From contig NZ_AP028055.1 in assembly GCF_040365225.1 (NCBI RefSeq), positions 620,001 through 684,000 of the forward strand: a DNA stretch of 64,000 bases. The letters are read 5' to 3'. The position numbers and the translations under genes are program-made. The notes under the pieces were generated by a model, which saw only the letters and a program-made list of their open reading frames with translations, did not search any database and was not told the origin of the DNA. The DNA is from Bacteroides sedimenti (GTDB taxonomy: Bacteria > Bacteroidota > Bacteroidia > Bacteroidales > Bacteroidaceae). Below are positions 53,331 to 63,587 of this stretch, one piece after another; the stretch's first letter is position 1; each line of letters opens with the position of its first letter.

Positions 53331-54920
53331 ATGGACCGGAAATTAAGGATAAAGATATTGATTCTTGCCTCTGTTCTGCTTTCTCTGATAGGAGCGGGGG
53401 TATTCTTTTTTACTAGCCTTAATGCTCGTGGACGGAATGCGGGGATTAACCTCTATTCACTTGTTCCACCAAATGCATGTGCGGTTTTCGAAACAAGGGA
53501 GCTTTCAACGTTAATGAAAGATTTGAACTATGCATCTTTCAGAAAGGAATTTTCTAGTCTTAAGCTTTCGCGTATTGCCAATGATGTGAGAGAGCATTTT
53601 GATGAATTGACAGCCTCTGCTCCGCATGGCTTGGGCGAGAGACTGAACCGGATGTTAATCAGTTTTCATTCTCCCGGTAGCGAACTGGATCAGGTTATCT
53701 ACTTTTGTACGAATCCTGGTGACGAGAAATGGATTGAACATCAAATTCGCAAATATCGCTCAATCGATTTTCCTTCAAAAAATGTTTCTTATAAAGGACA
53801 TCAGATTGAAATTTTACCAATGGGAGGAGATCTGTTTCTCTGTTGCTACAAATCTTCTGGTTTTATGACTGCCAGTTACAGCAAGAAGCTGATTGAACAG
53901 GTTATTGATGCCCGGTTAAGCGGACAATCGCTTCTTTCAGATCCGTTGTTCTCACTCTCTCATGACCAAAAACGGCTTAATGGCATTTCAACGTTGTATC
54001 TTAAGATGAAGGAAGTGGGATGGAGTGAACTAGACCTCAATCTAGGACGCGATGCACTCTATTTTTCAGGTATCAGCATTGATGCTGATACCAGTTCATC
54101 GTTTGTAAATGCACTTAAGCTGCAAGTGCCAATCGAACATTTATCTGGAAAAGAGTTCCCTGAGTCTACCTATTATATTAATCAAACAGCTATTTCTGAA
54201 TTTAAATATATAGCAGCAAATGCATCGAGGAGACAATATGCTTTAACTGATTATCCAGATTATATAAGAGAAGCGGATGTAAATCTGATGCATTTCCTGA
54301 TGGGCAATGTGGCAGGTAGTATGATGGGACTTTCATTTTATGCAGCCGATTCAGTACGCCGGCCTCTCTCGCTGCTTGCCATTCCACTGAAAGATTCCAT
54401 TAAGACAGAGAATGAACTGAAATTGTTCCTGCAAAACAATTCTATGCAGAGGAAAATGCCTATTTCGCCAATGGAGATATTGTATGCAGGTAATAAAAAT
54501 TATAGGTTCTATTCTCTTCCACAAAATACACTTTTCTCACAGTTGTCTGGCATTGCAGATGCTGATTTCAAATCTTGTGCGGTGTTCTACAAAAATTACC
54601 TGCTGTTGGCTCCGAAGCCGATTGATATAATATCATATATTACCCAGGTAGAAACATTCTCTTCTGTAGCTGAATCTACTCTGTACAAAAAATTTGGTGC
54701 CAGACTTGCTCCCGGATTTAATTATCTGTTGATTGCCGATCTGGCTGAATTGAGCCACTTCTCGGAAAGCCGTTCACGAATGATACCTGATTTTTTCTTC
54801 TCGCATGGTGAATTCTTCAGTCATTTCATACTCTCAGTGCAGTTTGTTTGTAAGGATGGAGTTATTCATCCCAGCATGTCGCTTGCCTATAAGAGGGGCC
54901 CGACAGATTGGAAACAGTGA
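53331..54920 (+). CDS. DUF3352-like membrane-anchored protein
   Basis: A 529-residue protein with one N-terminal helix (ILILASVLLSLIGAGVFFFT) and a large extracytoplasmic domain. It begins with LVPPNACAVFETRELSTLM, the pattern of DUF3352 proteins, which start with a 'cells let X be judged by' type P-x-x-A-x-x-x-E core. Further repeats of that fold occur near FNYLLIADLAELSHFSE. Function unknown. It is divergent from gldFG with nearly overlapping promoters, so shared regulation is possible. Confidence 0.6.
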   Translation: MDRKLRIKILILASVLLSLIGAGVFFFTSLNARGRNAGINLYSLVPPNACAVFETRELSTLMKDLNYASFRKEFSSLKLSRIANDVREHFDELTASAPHGLGERLNRMLISFHSPGSELDQVIYFCTNPGDEKWIEHQIRKYRSIDFPSKNVSYKGHQIEILPMGGDLFLCCYKSSGFMTASYSKKLIEQVIDARLSGQSLLSDPLFSLSHDQKRLNGISTLYLKMKEVGWSELDLNLGRDALYFSGISIDADTSSSFVNALKLQVPIEHLSGKEFPESTYYINQTAISEFKYIAANASRRQYALTDYPDYIREADVNLMHFLMGNVAGSMMGLSFYAADSVRRPLSLLAIPLKDSIKTENELKLFLQNNSMQRKMPISPMEILYAGNKNYRFYSLPQNTLFSQLSGIADADFKSCAVFYKNYLLLAPKPIDIISYITQVETFSSVAESTLYKKFGARLAPGFNYLLIADLAELSHFSESRSRMIPDFFFSHGEFFSHFILSVQFVCKDGVIHPSMSLAYKRGPTDWKQ

Positions 54921-55083
54921 TGTTTTCCAGTTGTATAATATTTTCTGATAGAAAATAACATCTTATGAAGTAGCCGCCTTTATTTTCCTCTTAATTATCT
55001 GATGCTCTATTGAGAATCGAGTTTGATAATGAAAAATTTAAGGCTGAATGTCGAAACCGATGATCTGGATTTTATAATAAATA

Positions 55084-55113
55084 AAAATCCCGCCTGAAAA
55101 CAAGCGGGATTTT
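55084..55113. terminator. Bidirectional terminator
   Basis: Perfect stem AAAATCCCGC / GCGGGATTTT, 10-nt loop, between the convergent DUF3352-like and rpiB genes. Confidence 0.9.
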
Positions 55114-55135
55114 CTTATTTGGAGAAATTGCTATT

Positions 55136-55570
55136 TTATTTTACAGGAATTTTTTCAATCCGTTTTTGGTGACGTCCGCCTTCAAACTCGGTTGAAAAAA
55201 AATCAGTCATGATTTGGTCGGCTTCTTCGGTAGAAATAAACCGGCCTGGCATAACCAGAACATTAGCATCGTTGTGAAGACGTGCAAGTTTTGAGATTTC
55301 AGGATTCCAGCAAAGAGCCGCCCTGATTCCCTGATGCTTGTTAAGTGTCATATTGATGCCATTACCACTGCCACAGATGGCAATTCCCGGATAACATTCA
55401 CCTGCTTCTACAGCCAAAGCAAGCGGATGAGCGCAATCAGCATAATCACAGCTATCTGTTGAATATGTACCAAAATCTTTATAGGCCCAACCTTTAGCTT
55501 CAAGCCAGCTCTTAACGAACTGCTTCAATTCAAAACCAGCGTGGTCTGAGCAAATTCCAATTGTTTTCAT
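55136..55570 (-). CDS. rpiB: Ribose-5-phosphate isomerase B
   Basis: A 144-residue RpiB/LacAB-type isomerase converting ribose 5-phosphate to ribulose 5-phosphate. Signatures: IGICSDHAGFELKQFVKSWL at the start, YPGIAICGSGNGINMTLNKH and the conserved cysteine region (DSCDYADCAHPLALAV). Located 28 bp after transketolase, so the two form a non-oxidative pentose-phosphate pair. Confidence 0.95.
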   Translation of the reverse strand: MKTIGICSDHAGFELKQFVKSWLEAKGWAYKDFGTYSTDSCDYADCAHPLALAVEAGECYPGIAICGSGNGINMTLNKHQGIRAALCWNPEISKLARLHNDANVLVMPGRFISTEEADQIMTDFFSTEFEGGRHQKRIEKIPVK

Positions 55571-55598
55571 TTTAATCTGTTTACAGTTTATGTAAGGT

Positions 55599-57614
55599 TT
55601 ATAACATCGCCTTTACCTGATTGTATACATTCTCAGCAGTGAATCCTAATTTCTCGTCAAGCACCTTGAAAGGAGCAGAGAAACCAAATGATTCCAGACC
55701 AAATACCTTTCCGTTGGCACCAGCCAAACCTTCAAGATTTACCGGAAGGCCAGCTGTCAGACCAAATACTTTGGCTCCGGCTGGGATGATTGATTCCTGG
55801 TATTCTTTGCTTTGGTTGCGGAATAATCCTTCAGAAGGAACAGAGACAATGCGAAGTTTGAGTCCATCTTTGCGAAGTAGCTCAGCTCCTGCAACAAGTG
55901 TAGAAACTTCAGAACCTGATGCGATCAGGATTACATCTGGGTTTTCGTCTGAGCCAGCAACGATGTAAGCTCCTTTGGCAGCTTCTGCATAATTGGTTCC
56001 GGCAGGCAGATTAGCTACATTCTGACGAGAGAAGATTAATCCTGTAGGTGTGCAGGTATTTTCCATAGCCAGTTTCCATGCTATTGTAGATTCGTCCGAA
56101 TCAGCAGGACGAAGAACCAACATGGAATTCTTGCCGCTGTGGTTTTTAAGTTTTTCCATCAAACGGATTTGAGCTTCCTGTTCTACCGGTTCATGAGTAG
56201 GCCCGTCTTCACCAACGCGGAATGCGTCGTGCGACCAGATAAATTTAACCGGAAGTTCCATCAATGCAGCCATACGGATTGCAGGTTTCATGTAGTCGGA
56301 GAATACAAAGAATGTTCCGCATGCCACAATTACCCCACCGTGAAGAGCCATACCAATGCAAACACACGCCATGGTTAGCTCGGCTACACCTGCTTGCAGG
56401 AAAGCTCCACTGAAATCACCTTTTGTAAAGGCATGAGTCTTATTCAGGAATCCATCAGTCTTATCAGAATTTGATAGGTCGGCAGAAGAACAGATCATGT
56501 TTTCAACTTTAGTTGCCAATACTCCTAAAACGGCAGCAGATGCACCACGGGTTGGAATACCAGCTTTTTGCTGGATGCCTGCCCAGTCAATTTCCGGTGT
56601 TTTACCTGAGAAGAAATTCTCTAGTTTTGCTGCAAGTTCAGGATTAGCTTTCGCCCATTCTGCTTTAGCGACATATTTTTCAGCAACAATCTTTTTCAGT
56701 TCGGCTGCTCTCTTATTATACAGGTCCTGTACTTCAGGGAAAATCTGGAAAGGATTGGTTGGATCGCCACCAAGGTTTTTGATTGTTTCATCAAATGAAG
56801 CACCGCTGGCACTTAATGGCTGTCCATGAGTAGAACATTTACCTTCGAAATTCTGGAGTTCGGCTGTGACAGCACCTTTCCCCATAATTGTTTTACCAAT
56901 TATGATTGTAGGACGTTCTTTTTCTGCTTTAGCAGCAGTCAAAGCCTTACGGATTTCATCAGGATCGTTGCCATTAATGGCTAATACATTCCAGTTCCAG
57001 GCTTCATATTTCTTTGCGATATCTTCGCTGGTTACTTCGTAAGTATCCGTTGATAGCTGAACATCGTTTGAATCATAAAACATAATCAGGTTGTCAAGTC
57101 CCAAGTGTCCTGCCAAGCGGCCTGCACCCTGAGATACCTCTTCCTGAATTCCTCCGTCAGAAATGAATGAATAAATGGTTTGATTCATAACCTCTCCAAA
57201 GCGTGCTTTCAGGAATTTTGCAGCGATAGCGGCACCTACTGCATATGTATGTCCTTGTCCAAGCGGACCGGATGTGTTTTCAATTCCTCTCATTACGTCA
57301 ACTTCCGGATGGCCTGGAGTACAGCTACCCCATTGACGGAACTGCATTAGTTCTTCGATTGTATATTTACCTGTTAAAGCTAAAACAGAATATAGCATGG
57401 GAGACATATGTCCGGGATCAAGGAAAAAACGATCGCGACCTTCCCATTTTGGATTTTCGGGATCATATTCTAGAAATTCGGAGAAAAGAACGTTGACAAA
57501 GTCTGCACCACCCATAGCACCACCGGGGTGACCTGACTTCGCTTTTTCTACCATAGAAGCTGCTAAAATACGCACATTGTCGGCTGCGCGATTCATTAGT
57601 TTACTATCGTTCAT
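55599..57614 (-). CDS. tkt: Transketolase
   Basis: A 671-residue thiamine-diphosphate enzyme of the pentose phosphate pathway. Visible: KSGHPGGAMGGADFVNVLF, TSGPLGQGHTYAVGAAIAAK, the cofactor region SFISDGGIQEEVSQGAGRLA, and the pyrimidine-domain HDAFRVGEDGPTHEPVEQEA. All three domains are present and the length is typical. First gene of the tkt-rpiB unit. Confidence 0.96.
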   Translation of the reverse strand: MNDSKLMNRAADNVRILAASMVEKAKSGHPGGAMGGADFVNVLFSEFLEYDPENPKWEGRDRFFLDPGHMSPMLYSVLALTGKYTIEELMQFRQWGSCTPGHPEVDVMRGIENTSGPLGQGHTYAVGAAIAAKFLKARFGEVMNQTIYSFISDGGIQEEVSQGAGRLAGHLGLDNLIMFYDSNDVQLSTDTYEVTSEDIAKKYEAWNWNVLAINGNDPDEIRKALTAAKAEKERPTIIIGKTIMGKGAVTAELQNFEGKCSTHGQPLSASGASFDETIKNLGGDPTNPFQIFPEVQDLYNKRAAELKKIVAEKYVAKAEWAKANPELAAKLENFFSGKTPEIDWAGIQQKAGIPTRGASAAVLGVLATKVENMICSSADLSNSDKTDGFLNKTHAFTKGDFSGAFLQAGVAELTMACVCIGMALHGGVIVACGTFFVFSDYMKPAIRMAALMELPVKFIWSHDAFRVGEDGPTHEPVEQEAQIRLMEKLKNHSGKNSMLVLRPADSDESTIAWKLAMENTCTPTGLIFSRQNVANLPAGTNYAEAAKGAYIVAGSDENPDVILIASGSEVSTLVAGAELLRKDGLKLRIVSVPSEGLFRNQSKEYQESIIPAGAKVFGLTAGLPVNLEGLAGANGKVFGLESFGFSAPFKVLDEKLGFTAENVYNQVKAML

Positions 57615-57638
57615 AACTATTAGTTCATTAATTTTCGT

Positions 57639-57647
57639 GCAAAGATA
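57639..57647 (-). promoter_or_regulatory. Promoter -7 element for tkt-rpiB
   Basis: Minus-strand TATCTTTGC, exact consensus match, 25 bp upstream of the tkt ATG. The rest of the 321-bp gap to galK holds only the galK terminator. Confidence 0.6.
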
Positions 57648-57880
57648 ATGCTTTATGACTAATAACTAGTTAGAAAAATATTTTTTTTAATAAGCCGATG
57701 ATTCCTGCAGGCTATTTATCGCATTAACTTTCGTGATAAATTGATTTATTTGTATAACAAAAAGACAAATTCGCAACTACTTCTTTACTCTTCCAATCTG
57801 GAGATTGGTCTTTCAGAAGTAGTTTATTCCGTGTAAACCAGAACTGCATGATATAATTATTATGACTCTATAGAATAAAC

Positions 57881-57915
57881 AAAAAAAGGTGTACTGTTCA
57901 GAACAATACACCTTT
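57881..57915 (-). terminator. Terminator of the gal operon
   Basis: Stem AAAGGTGTA-C-TGTTC / GAACA-A-TACACCTTT (one C-A mismatch), followed on the minus strand by a run of T; 21 bp past the galK stop. Confidence 0.85.
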
Positions 57916-57935
57916 ATATTATTTAAATATACTGA

Positions 57936-59087
57936 TTATGCCAATTTGCGAGAACCGTCGCTGATAACTACATCGTATACTTTTGGAGCTCTGCCGAATT
58001 TAGCAGTGAATGATTCTTTTGCATCAGCAATGAATGAATCATAAAGCTCTTCTTTAACGAGGTTGATGGTACATCCACCAAAACCACCACCCATAACGCG
58101 TGAGCCAGTCACACCGTTTTTCTTGGCGCAGTCGTTCAAGAAATCAAGCTCTTCGCAACTTACTTCGTAAAGTTTGCTCATACCGTGGTGAGTACCATAC
58201 ATCTTTTCACCTACAGTTTCGTAATCACCTTTTTCTAAAGCATCGCAAACGTCGAGTACACGTTGAATTTCTTCAATTACGTATTCAGCACGCATGTAAT
58301 CTTCTTCAGTTACATCGTTCTTCACAGCCTGAAGCATTTCCATTGTACAGTCGCGAAGGAATTCCACTTCCGGGTGATTCTTTTTGATAGCAGCAACTAC
58401 TGTTTCGCAAGAATGACGACGCTTGTTATATGCTGATGAAGCAAGCTCGTGTTTTACAACTGAGTCAAGCAACACAACTTTATAGCCAGTTGGGTTGAAT
58501 GGGTAATACTTATACTCCAAAGAGCGGCAGTCCAGACGAATCAGGCTACCAGCCTTACCGAATACAGAAGCAAACTGATCCATGATACCGCAGTTTACAC
58601 CGCAATAGTTATGTTCTGTTGCTTGTCCGATTTTAGCCAACTCAAATTTATCGATTCCGCAGTTGAACATTTCGTTCAGAGCATAAGCGTATGTGCTTTC
58701 CAATGCTGCTGATGAAGACATACCTGCACCCAGAGGAACATCACCTGCAAAAGCTGTATCAAATCCTTCGATTTTACCACCTCTTTTGATAATTTCGCGG
58801 CAAACTCCAAAGATATATCTAGCCCAGCTAGCTTCCGGAGCATCTTCTTCATTCAGACCGAATTCAGCATAATCGTTTAGGTCGATAGAGTATGCTCTTA
58901 CTTTATCTGTACCATTTATTTTGATTTCGGCTACCATTCCTTTGTCGATTGCTCCCGGGAATACGAAACCGCCATTGTAGTCAGTGTGTTCACCAATCAG
59001 ATTAACACGTCCGGGTGAAGCGTATACAGAGCCAACTTCACCATTAAAGCGTTCTGAGAAGTGACCTCTTACATATTGTAAATCCAT
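57936..59087 (-). CDS. galK: Galactokinase
   Basis: A 383-residue GHMP kinase phosphorylating galactose at C1 (Leloir pathway). Motifs: SPGRVNLIGEHTDYNGGFVF (substrate), PLGAGMSSSAALESTYAYAL (ATP loop) and GSRVMGGGFGGCTINLV. Last gene of the galM-gluP-galK operon, 36 bp after the transporter. galT and galE are not in this window. Confidence 0.97.
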   Translation of the reverse strand: MDLQYVRGHFSERFNGEVGSVYASPGRVNLIGEHTDYNGGFVFPGAIDKGMVAEIKINGTDKVRAYSIDLNDYAEFGLNEEDAPEASWARYIFGVCREIIKRGGKIEGFDTAFAGDVPLGAGMSSSAALESTYAYALNEMFNCGIDKFELAKIGQATEHNYCGVNCGIMDQFASVFGKAGSLIRLDCRSLEYKYYPFNPTGYKVVLLDSVVKHELASSAYNKRRHSCETVVAAIKKNHPEVEFLRDCTMEMLQAVKNDVTEEDYMRAEYVIEEIQRVLDVCDALEKGDYETVGEKMYGTHHGMSKLYEVSCEELDFLNDCAKKNGVTGSRVMGGGFGGCTINLVKEELYDSFIADAKESFTAKFGRAPKVYDVVISDGSRKLA

Positions 59088-59123
59088 GATATTATTTTGA
59101 AAGTTATGAATATTATTATTAAA

Positions 59124-60419
59124 TTATTCTACAGGAATGTCCTTGTTGACATTTTTGCAACCTACTAATGCATAGTAAAGTATGAAGCAAATTGCGGCGA
59201 AAATTACCCAGTAACTAGTCATGTAGCTGCTGGTGATATCAGCCAAACCTCCTTGGATAAGAGGAAGGATACCTCCACCACAAACCATTACCATGAAAAT
59301 ACCTGATCCCATTGATGTGTATTTTCCAAGTCCTTCAACTGCAAGGTTGAAAATTCCTCCCCACATTACAGAAGTGCAAAGACCGCAAAGAACAAAGAAC
59401 ATAACATTAATAGGCACAATAGCTGTTCCAAAGCTGATGTTTGATTTAAATACCGGCATAGAAACTGTTGTGTCGATAGGAGCAAAGATACCGATTACCA
59501 AGAATATCAAGGCTAATGTACTAACTGTTGTCAGCTGTACCTTACTGGAAATTTTACCACCGATACTTCCACCTACCAAACGACCAATCATCATAAGGAA
59601 CCAATAAGTTCCAACAATGGTACCTGCCATGGCTGTGTCCATACCAAAACCTTTTGCTCCTTCTGCATCTTTGGCAGTAGTAAGGAACAAGTTCACAAAG
59701 TTAGGAATACCAACTTCAATACCAACGTACAAGAAGATAGCTACAGTACCTAAAACGAAGTGACGGAAAGACATTGCGCTGTGTTTTTCTTTTACCTCTT
59801 TTTTTGCTTCTTCTTCTCCATATGGTTCAGGGATATTCATTGTGAACAGTACGATGAATGCTAAAGCAAAGATACCCATTGCGATAAATAATGCAGGAGC
59901 TGCATCACTGATTTGTGCACGTGCTGCATCACCAATGAGGTAACCAACTAGGATAGGAACGATAGTTGCAGAGATAGAGTTCAAAGAACCACCAAACTGA
60001 ATAAGTTGGTTACCTTTTTTACCTCCACCACCAAGTGTATTCAACATAGGGTTTACTACTGTATTCAACATACACATAGAAAAACCGGAAATAAATGCAC
60101 CAGACAAATAAATGCCGAAGCTGCTTGCCAATCCAGAAACATATTGAATACTTACACCGAAGAAACCAACTGCAATAGCAAGAAGAGCTGTTTTCTTATA
60201 TCCTATCTTTTTTAATAGCATACCGGCTGGAATACCCATAAACAGGTATGCAATGAAGTTTGCTGCATTTCCTAACTGAGTCATCCAGTTAGCAGCGTTG
60301 AATTGATTCTTTACGATTATTCCTAGCGGATTGGTAAGTCCGGTAACGAATGAAATCATTGCAAAGAGAGCGAACATCATTGCAATAGGCAATGCATAAT
60401 TCTTTTTTTGTTGTGTCAT
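59124..60419 (-). CDS. gluP: Glucose/galactose MFS transporter
   Basis: A 431-residue major facilitator of the FucP/GluP type: FALFAMISFVTGLTNPLG at the first helix, QFGGSLNSISATIVPILVGY, and 12 hydrophobic segments. It should bring galactose and glucose into the cell by cation symport. It sits between galM and galK, fitting galactose uptake. The charged middle loop (YGEEEAKKEVKEKHSAMS) is typical. Confidence 0.93.
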   Translation of the reverse strand: MTQQKKNYALPIAMMFALFAMISFVTGLTNPLGIIVKNQFNAANWMTQLGNAANFIAYLFMGIPAGMLLKKIGYKKTALLAIAVGFFGVSIQYVSGLASSFGIYLSGAFISGFSMCMLNTVVNPMLNTLGGGGKKGNQLIQFGGSLNSISATIVPILVGYLIGDAARAQISDAAPALFIAMGIFALAFIVLFTMNIPEPYGEEEAKKEVKEKHSAMSFRHFVLGTVAIFLYVGIEVGIPNFVNLFLTTAKDAEGAKGFGMDTAMAGTIVGTYWFLMMIGRLVGGSIGGKISSKVQLTTVSTLALIFLVIGIFAPIDTTVSMPVFKSNISFGTAIVPINVMFFVLCGLCTSVMWGGIFNLAVEGLGKYTSMGSGIFMVMVCGGGILPLIQGGLADITSSYMTSYWVIFAAICFILYYALVGCKNVNKDIPVE

Positions 60420-60459
60420 GGCTTTTTTAATTGTTAATTATAAAATGTAGTTTATTTGA

Positions 60460-61566
60460 TTATTTTTCTATTCCAAATTTGTAAATTGTAGTCTGATTGT
60501 ACTCTTCACCCGGATTAAGTACTACTGATGGAAAATGAGGTTTGTTAGGAGTGTCGGGGAAGTGTTGTGCTTCAAAGCATATAGCACTTCTGGCCGGGAA
60601 AGTGGTGCCATGTGCACCGCTGAATCCGTTCAGCCAGTTGCCTGTATATAGTTGTACTCCAGGTTCTGTAGTATATACTTCCATTGAACGTCCGCTAAGG
60701 GGTTCAACACATTTAGCTGCAAAGCTAAGTTCTCCCGGTTCTTTTTTATTTAGTACAAAACAGTGGTCATAACCAGTACCATTAACTGTTTGTTGGTCTT
60801 TATCATCAATTCGTTCTCCTACTACATGAGGTGTTCTGAAATCAAATGGAGTTCCGGCTACCTTAATAATTTCACCGAATGGGATGCTTACTTCGTCAAT
60901 CGGGATGAAATAATCTGCGTTGATAGTAAGAATATTATTCAGAACAGTTGGAGTAGGATTAGCAATACCTGCCAGATTAAAGAAACCATGATTGGTCAGG
61001 TTAACTATCGTTGTTTTATCTGTGGTGGCTTTGTAAGTTATTGTAAATTCGTTGTTGTCCGTTAATGAATAAGTCATATTTACAGTCAACTTACCAGGAA
61101 ATCCTTCTTCACCATCTTGAGAGGTATGTTTGAATTCTACAGTCTGCTCGTCTGTCTGTTCTGCATCCCACACAGCTGTATGGAATCCTGTAGGACCACC
61201 ATGTAATGAGTTGGGTCCATTGTTGATGGCTAATGAATACTCTTTACCCAGCAAGGTGAATTTTCCTTTTGCTATTCTGTTGCCATAACGGCCGATCGTT
61301 GTACTAAGGAAAGGTTCGGGACTTTTGATAACGTTCTCAATGCTATCGTGACCTAAAATTACATTTGCATAGTTTCCGTTTTTGTCCGGTACCATAATAG
61401 CAAGTGTGGCCGCACCGTAGTTGGTTACAGCTATTTCCATGCCATTTTTGTTTTTAAGAATGAATAAATCAGTTGATTTACCATCTATTGTCTTTTTAAA
61501 GTCTTCACGCTTAAGGCCTGATAGGTTTTCCTGAGTATTTGTGGTGTTAATCATGTTTGTTCTCAT
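60460..61566 (-). CDS. galM: Aldose 1-epimerase (mutarotase)
   Basis: A 368-residue galactose mutarotase interconverting alpha and beta anomers. Core features: NYGAATLAIMVPDKNGNYAN, GRYGNRIAKGKFTLLGKEY, NGPNSLHGGPTGFHTAVWD, catalytic His in LTNHGFFNLAG, and GYDHCFVLNK. No signal peptide at either possible start (a second ATG is four codons in). First gene of the gal operon. No exact -7 element was found upstream; TTTATTTGC is one mismatch away. Confidence 0.94.
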   Translation of the reverse strand: MRTNMINTTNTQENLSGLKREDFKKTIDGKSTDLFILKNKNGMEIAVTNYGAATLAIMVPDKNGNYANVILGHDSIENVIKSPEPFLSTTIGRYGNRIAKGKFTLLGKEYSLAINNGPNSLHGGPTGFHTAVWDAEQTDEQTVEFKHTSQDGEEGFPGKLTVNMTYSLTDNNEFTITYKATTDKTTIVNLTNHGFFNLAGIANPTPTVLNNILTINADYFIPIDEVSIPFGEIIKVAGTPFDFRTPHVVGERIDDKDQQTVNGTGYDHCFVLNKKEPGELSFAAKCVEPLSGRSMEVYTTEPGVQLYTGNWLNGFSGAHGTTFPARSAICFEAQHFPDTPNKPHFPSVVLNPGEEYNQTTIYKFGIEK

Positions 61567-61895
61567 TTTAAGTAATTCCCTGCAAATAAAGTCAAATTCT
61601 TCCGTTTACCAAAATATATTTCTTAAAAAACGGCTCCCATAATAAAGAAAGTTTTTCTTTATTTCATTAATATAAGTTTCATCTTTTGCTGTAATTGGGT
61701 ATAGATAATTTTTGCCTAATTTGAATTATAAGGAAATACAATGTAAATATGTTATATTGTTAAATAAGGTTTGTTTTATATATATCGTTATTTATATGTT
61801 ACATTTGAAACAGTTATTTTTGCGATAAATGGCGTATATTGTTGGTCTATGGTAAAATAAATAACAAATAATGCTTGTTGTATTTGGTTTTGTAT

Positions 61896-61904
61896 TAACT
61901 TTGC
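61896..61904 (+). promoter_or_regulatory. Promoter for the OmpP1/FadL-like gene
   Basis: TAACTTTGC matches the -7 consensus exactly, with a TTG 18 bp upstream as a -33 element. Located 28 bp before the ATG. The rest of the 366-bp gap to galM is AT-rich with no other feature seen. Confidence 0.65.
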
Positions 61905-61932
61905 AGCCAAAAATTATTAAAGAATAAGAAAT

Positions 61933-63435
61933 ATGAGAAAAACATTTCAGCTTTTTGTTTTATTAATAACAGTTTCAGTCCCAACATTTGCGGGCGGACT
62001 TTTAACTAATACAAATCAGCATATTGCTTTTTTGCGTAATGTAGCTCGTGGTGCTTCGACTGAAATTGATGCAGTTTATTCAAATCCGGCCGGAGTAGCT
62101 TTCATGAGTGATGGATTACATCTTTCATTGAACGGACAGAGTGCTTTCCAGACCAGAACTATAACTTCAACATTCGCACCATTCGCTGGGAATGGTGGAA
62201 GTAAAATGAAAGAATTTAAAGGTGAAGCAACAGCTCCGTTTGTTCCAAGTTTTCAGGCTGCTTATAAGAATAATAATTGGACCTTTTCGGGTAGTTTCGC
62301 TATAACCGGAGGGGGTGGAAAGGCTACCTTTAATGAAGGTCTACCATCTTTCGAATCTCAGGTGGCAATGATTCCGGTGCTACTTTCAAATTCAGTAATT
62401 GCTGGAAGTAAACCATTTGCAGGTACAACCAGCTATGCTGTAAATAGTTACATGGAGGGTCGTCAATATATTTTTGGTCTACAATTGGGTGCGACTTATA
62501 AAATATCTGATAACTTGGCAGTTTTTGGTGGAGGAAGAATGAATTACGTCAGCAATGCCTATTATGGATATTTGAAAAACATCAGAGCTAATCTTGCCGG
62601 AGGTGAAATGATGAATCTGAATCAATATTTTACATCAGCAGCCAATCAATACACGACTGCTGCTTCTCAGTATACAGCAGCAGCTGCTGCAGCTACTGCT
62701 GCTGGAAATACAGAATTAGCAAGTCAATATACGGCTGCAGCTTCTATGGCTACCAATGCTGCTGCAACAGCCGCAGGTGTTGCCATTAAAACTGCTGATA
62801 AAGAACTGGATTGCACTCAGAGCGGGTGGGGAATTACTCCGATTATCGGTCTTGATTATAAGTTGGATAAATTTAACTTTGGTGTGAAATACGAATTTAA
62901 AACCAACCTGAATGTCGAAAATAAAACAAAAATCAACACAACCGGAGTTGCGGCTTATGATCATGGAATTAATACTCCAAATGATATTCCAAGCTTGTTG
63001 ACTGTTGGTGCACAATACTCAATTCTTCCTTCATTACGCACCTCAATCGGATGGAATCATTACTTTGATAAGGATGCGGAGATGGCAAATCAGAAACAAA
63101 GATATTTGAGTGGAGACAGTAATGAGTTACTGGCTGGTGTTGAATGGGATATCACCGACAGAGTGCTAGTTAGTGGTGGTTACCAACGTACAATGTATGG
63201 TCTGGAAGATAATTATATGTCTGACATGAGTTTTACTACAAACTCTTACTCAATTGGTATGGGAGCCGCTTTTAAACTAAACAAGAGCCTGAAGCTGAAT
63301 GTAGCATATTTCTTTTCTAAATACGATGGATATACAAAAGAATCGGCTAACTATAATGGAACCACTTTGCCAGGGACTGATGTTTTTGGTCGTACAAACA
63401 AGGTGTTTGGTGTTGGTGTAGATTATTCTTTCTGA
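61933..63435 (+). CDS. OmpP1/FadL-like outer-membrane transporter with low-complexity insertion
   Basis: A 500-residue outer-membrane protein. After the signal peptide (cleaved near TFAGG) it has the FadL-type N-terminus with the NPA motif region (RGASTEIDAVYSNPAGVAFM), then barrel strands ending GVGVDYSF. FadL proteins admit hydrophobic compounds such as long-chain fatty acids. Unusual is an Ala/Thr/Gln-rich stretch at about residues 234-290 with repeated SQYTAAA units (AANQYTTAASQYTAAAAAAT, LASQYTAAASMATNAAATAA), probably a helical extracellular loop. Monocistronic, with its own promoter and terminator. The ligand is unknown. Confidence 0.85.
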   Translation: MRKTFQLFVLLITVSVPTFAGGLLTNTNQHIAFLRNVARGASTEIDAVYSNPAGVAFMSDGLHLSLNGQSAFQTRTITSTFAPFAGNGGSKMKEFKGEATAPFVPSFQAAYKNNNWTFSGSFAITGGGGKATFNEGLPSFESQVAMIPVLLSNSVIAGSKPFAGTTSYAVNSYMEGRQYIFGLQLGATYKISDNLAVFGGGRMNYVSNAYYGYLKNIRANLAGGEMMNLNQYFTSAANQYTTAASQYTAAAAAATAAGNTELASQYTAAASMATNAAATAAGVAIKTADKELDCTQSGWGITPIIGLDYKLDKFNFGVKYEFKTNLNVENKTKINTTGVAAYDHGINTPNDIPSLLTVGAQYSILPSLRTSIGWNHYFDKDAEMANQKQRYLSGDSNELLAGVEWDITDRVLVSGGYQRTMYGLEDNYMSDMSFTTNSYSIGMGAAFKLNKSLKLNVAYFFSKYDGYTKESANYNGTTLPGTDVFGRTNKVFGVGVDYSF

Positions 63436-63468
63436 TAATATATACAAGACTTACTAACTAAAATATGT

Positions 63469-63500
63469 AATGGGCGGCCATAAGGTCGCCCATTGTTTTT
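63469..63500 (+). terminator. Terminator of the OmpP1-like gene
   Basis: Stem AATGGGCGGCC / GGTCGCCCATT with one G-U pair and a 4-nt loop, followed by GTTTTT. Confidence 0.92.
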
Positions 63501-63545
63501 CCTACTTTTAACAGTAACATCGCATTCTGTTTTCATTATAATTAC

Positions 63546-63554
63546 TAACTTTGC
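63546..63554 (+). promoter_or_regulatory. Promoter -7 element for the queuosine-precursor transporter
   Basis: TAACTTTGC, exact consensus match, about 78 bp before the ATG, leaving room for a structured leader. Confidence 0.6.
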
Positions 63555-63587
63555 ACCCAATTAAGAAATGCGATGCCTTGAATAAAG

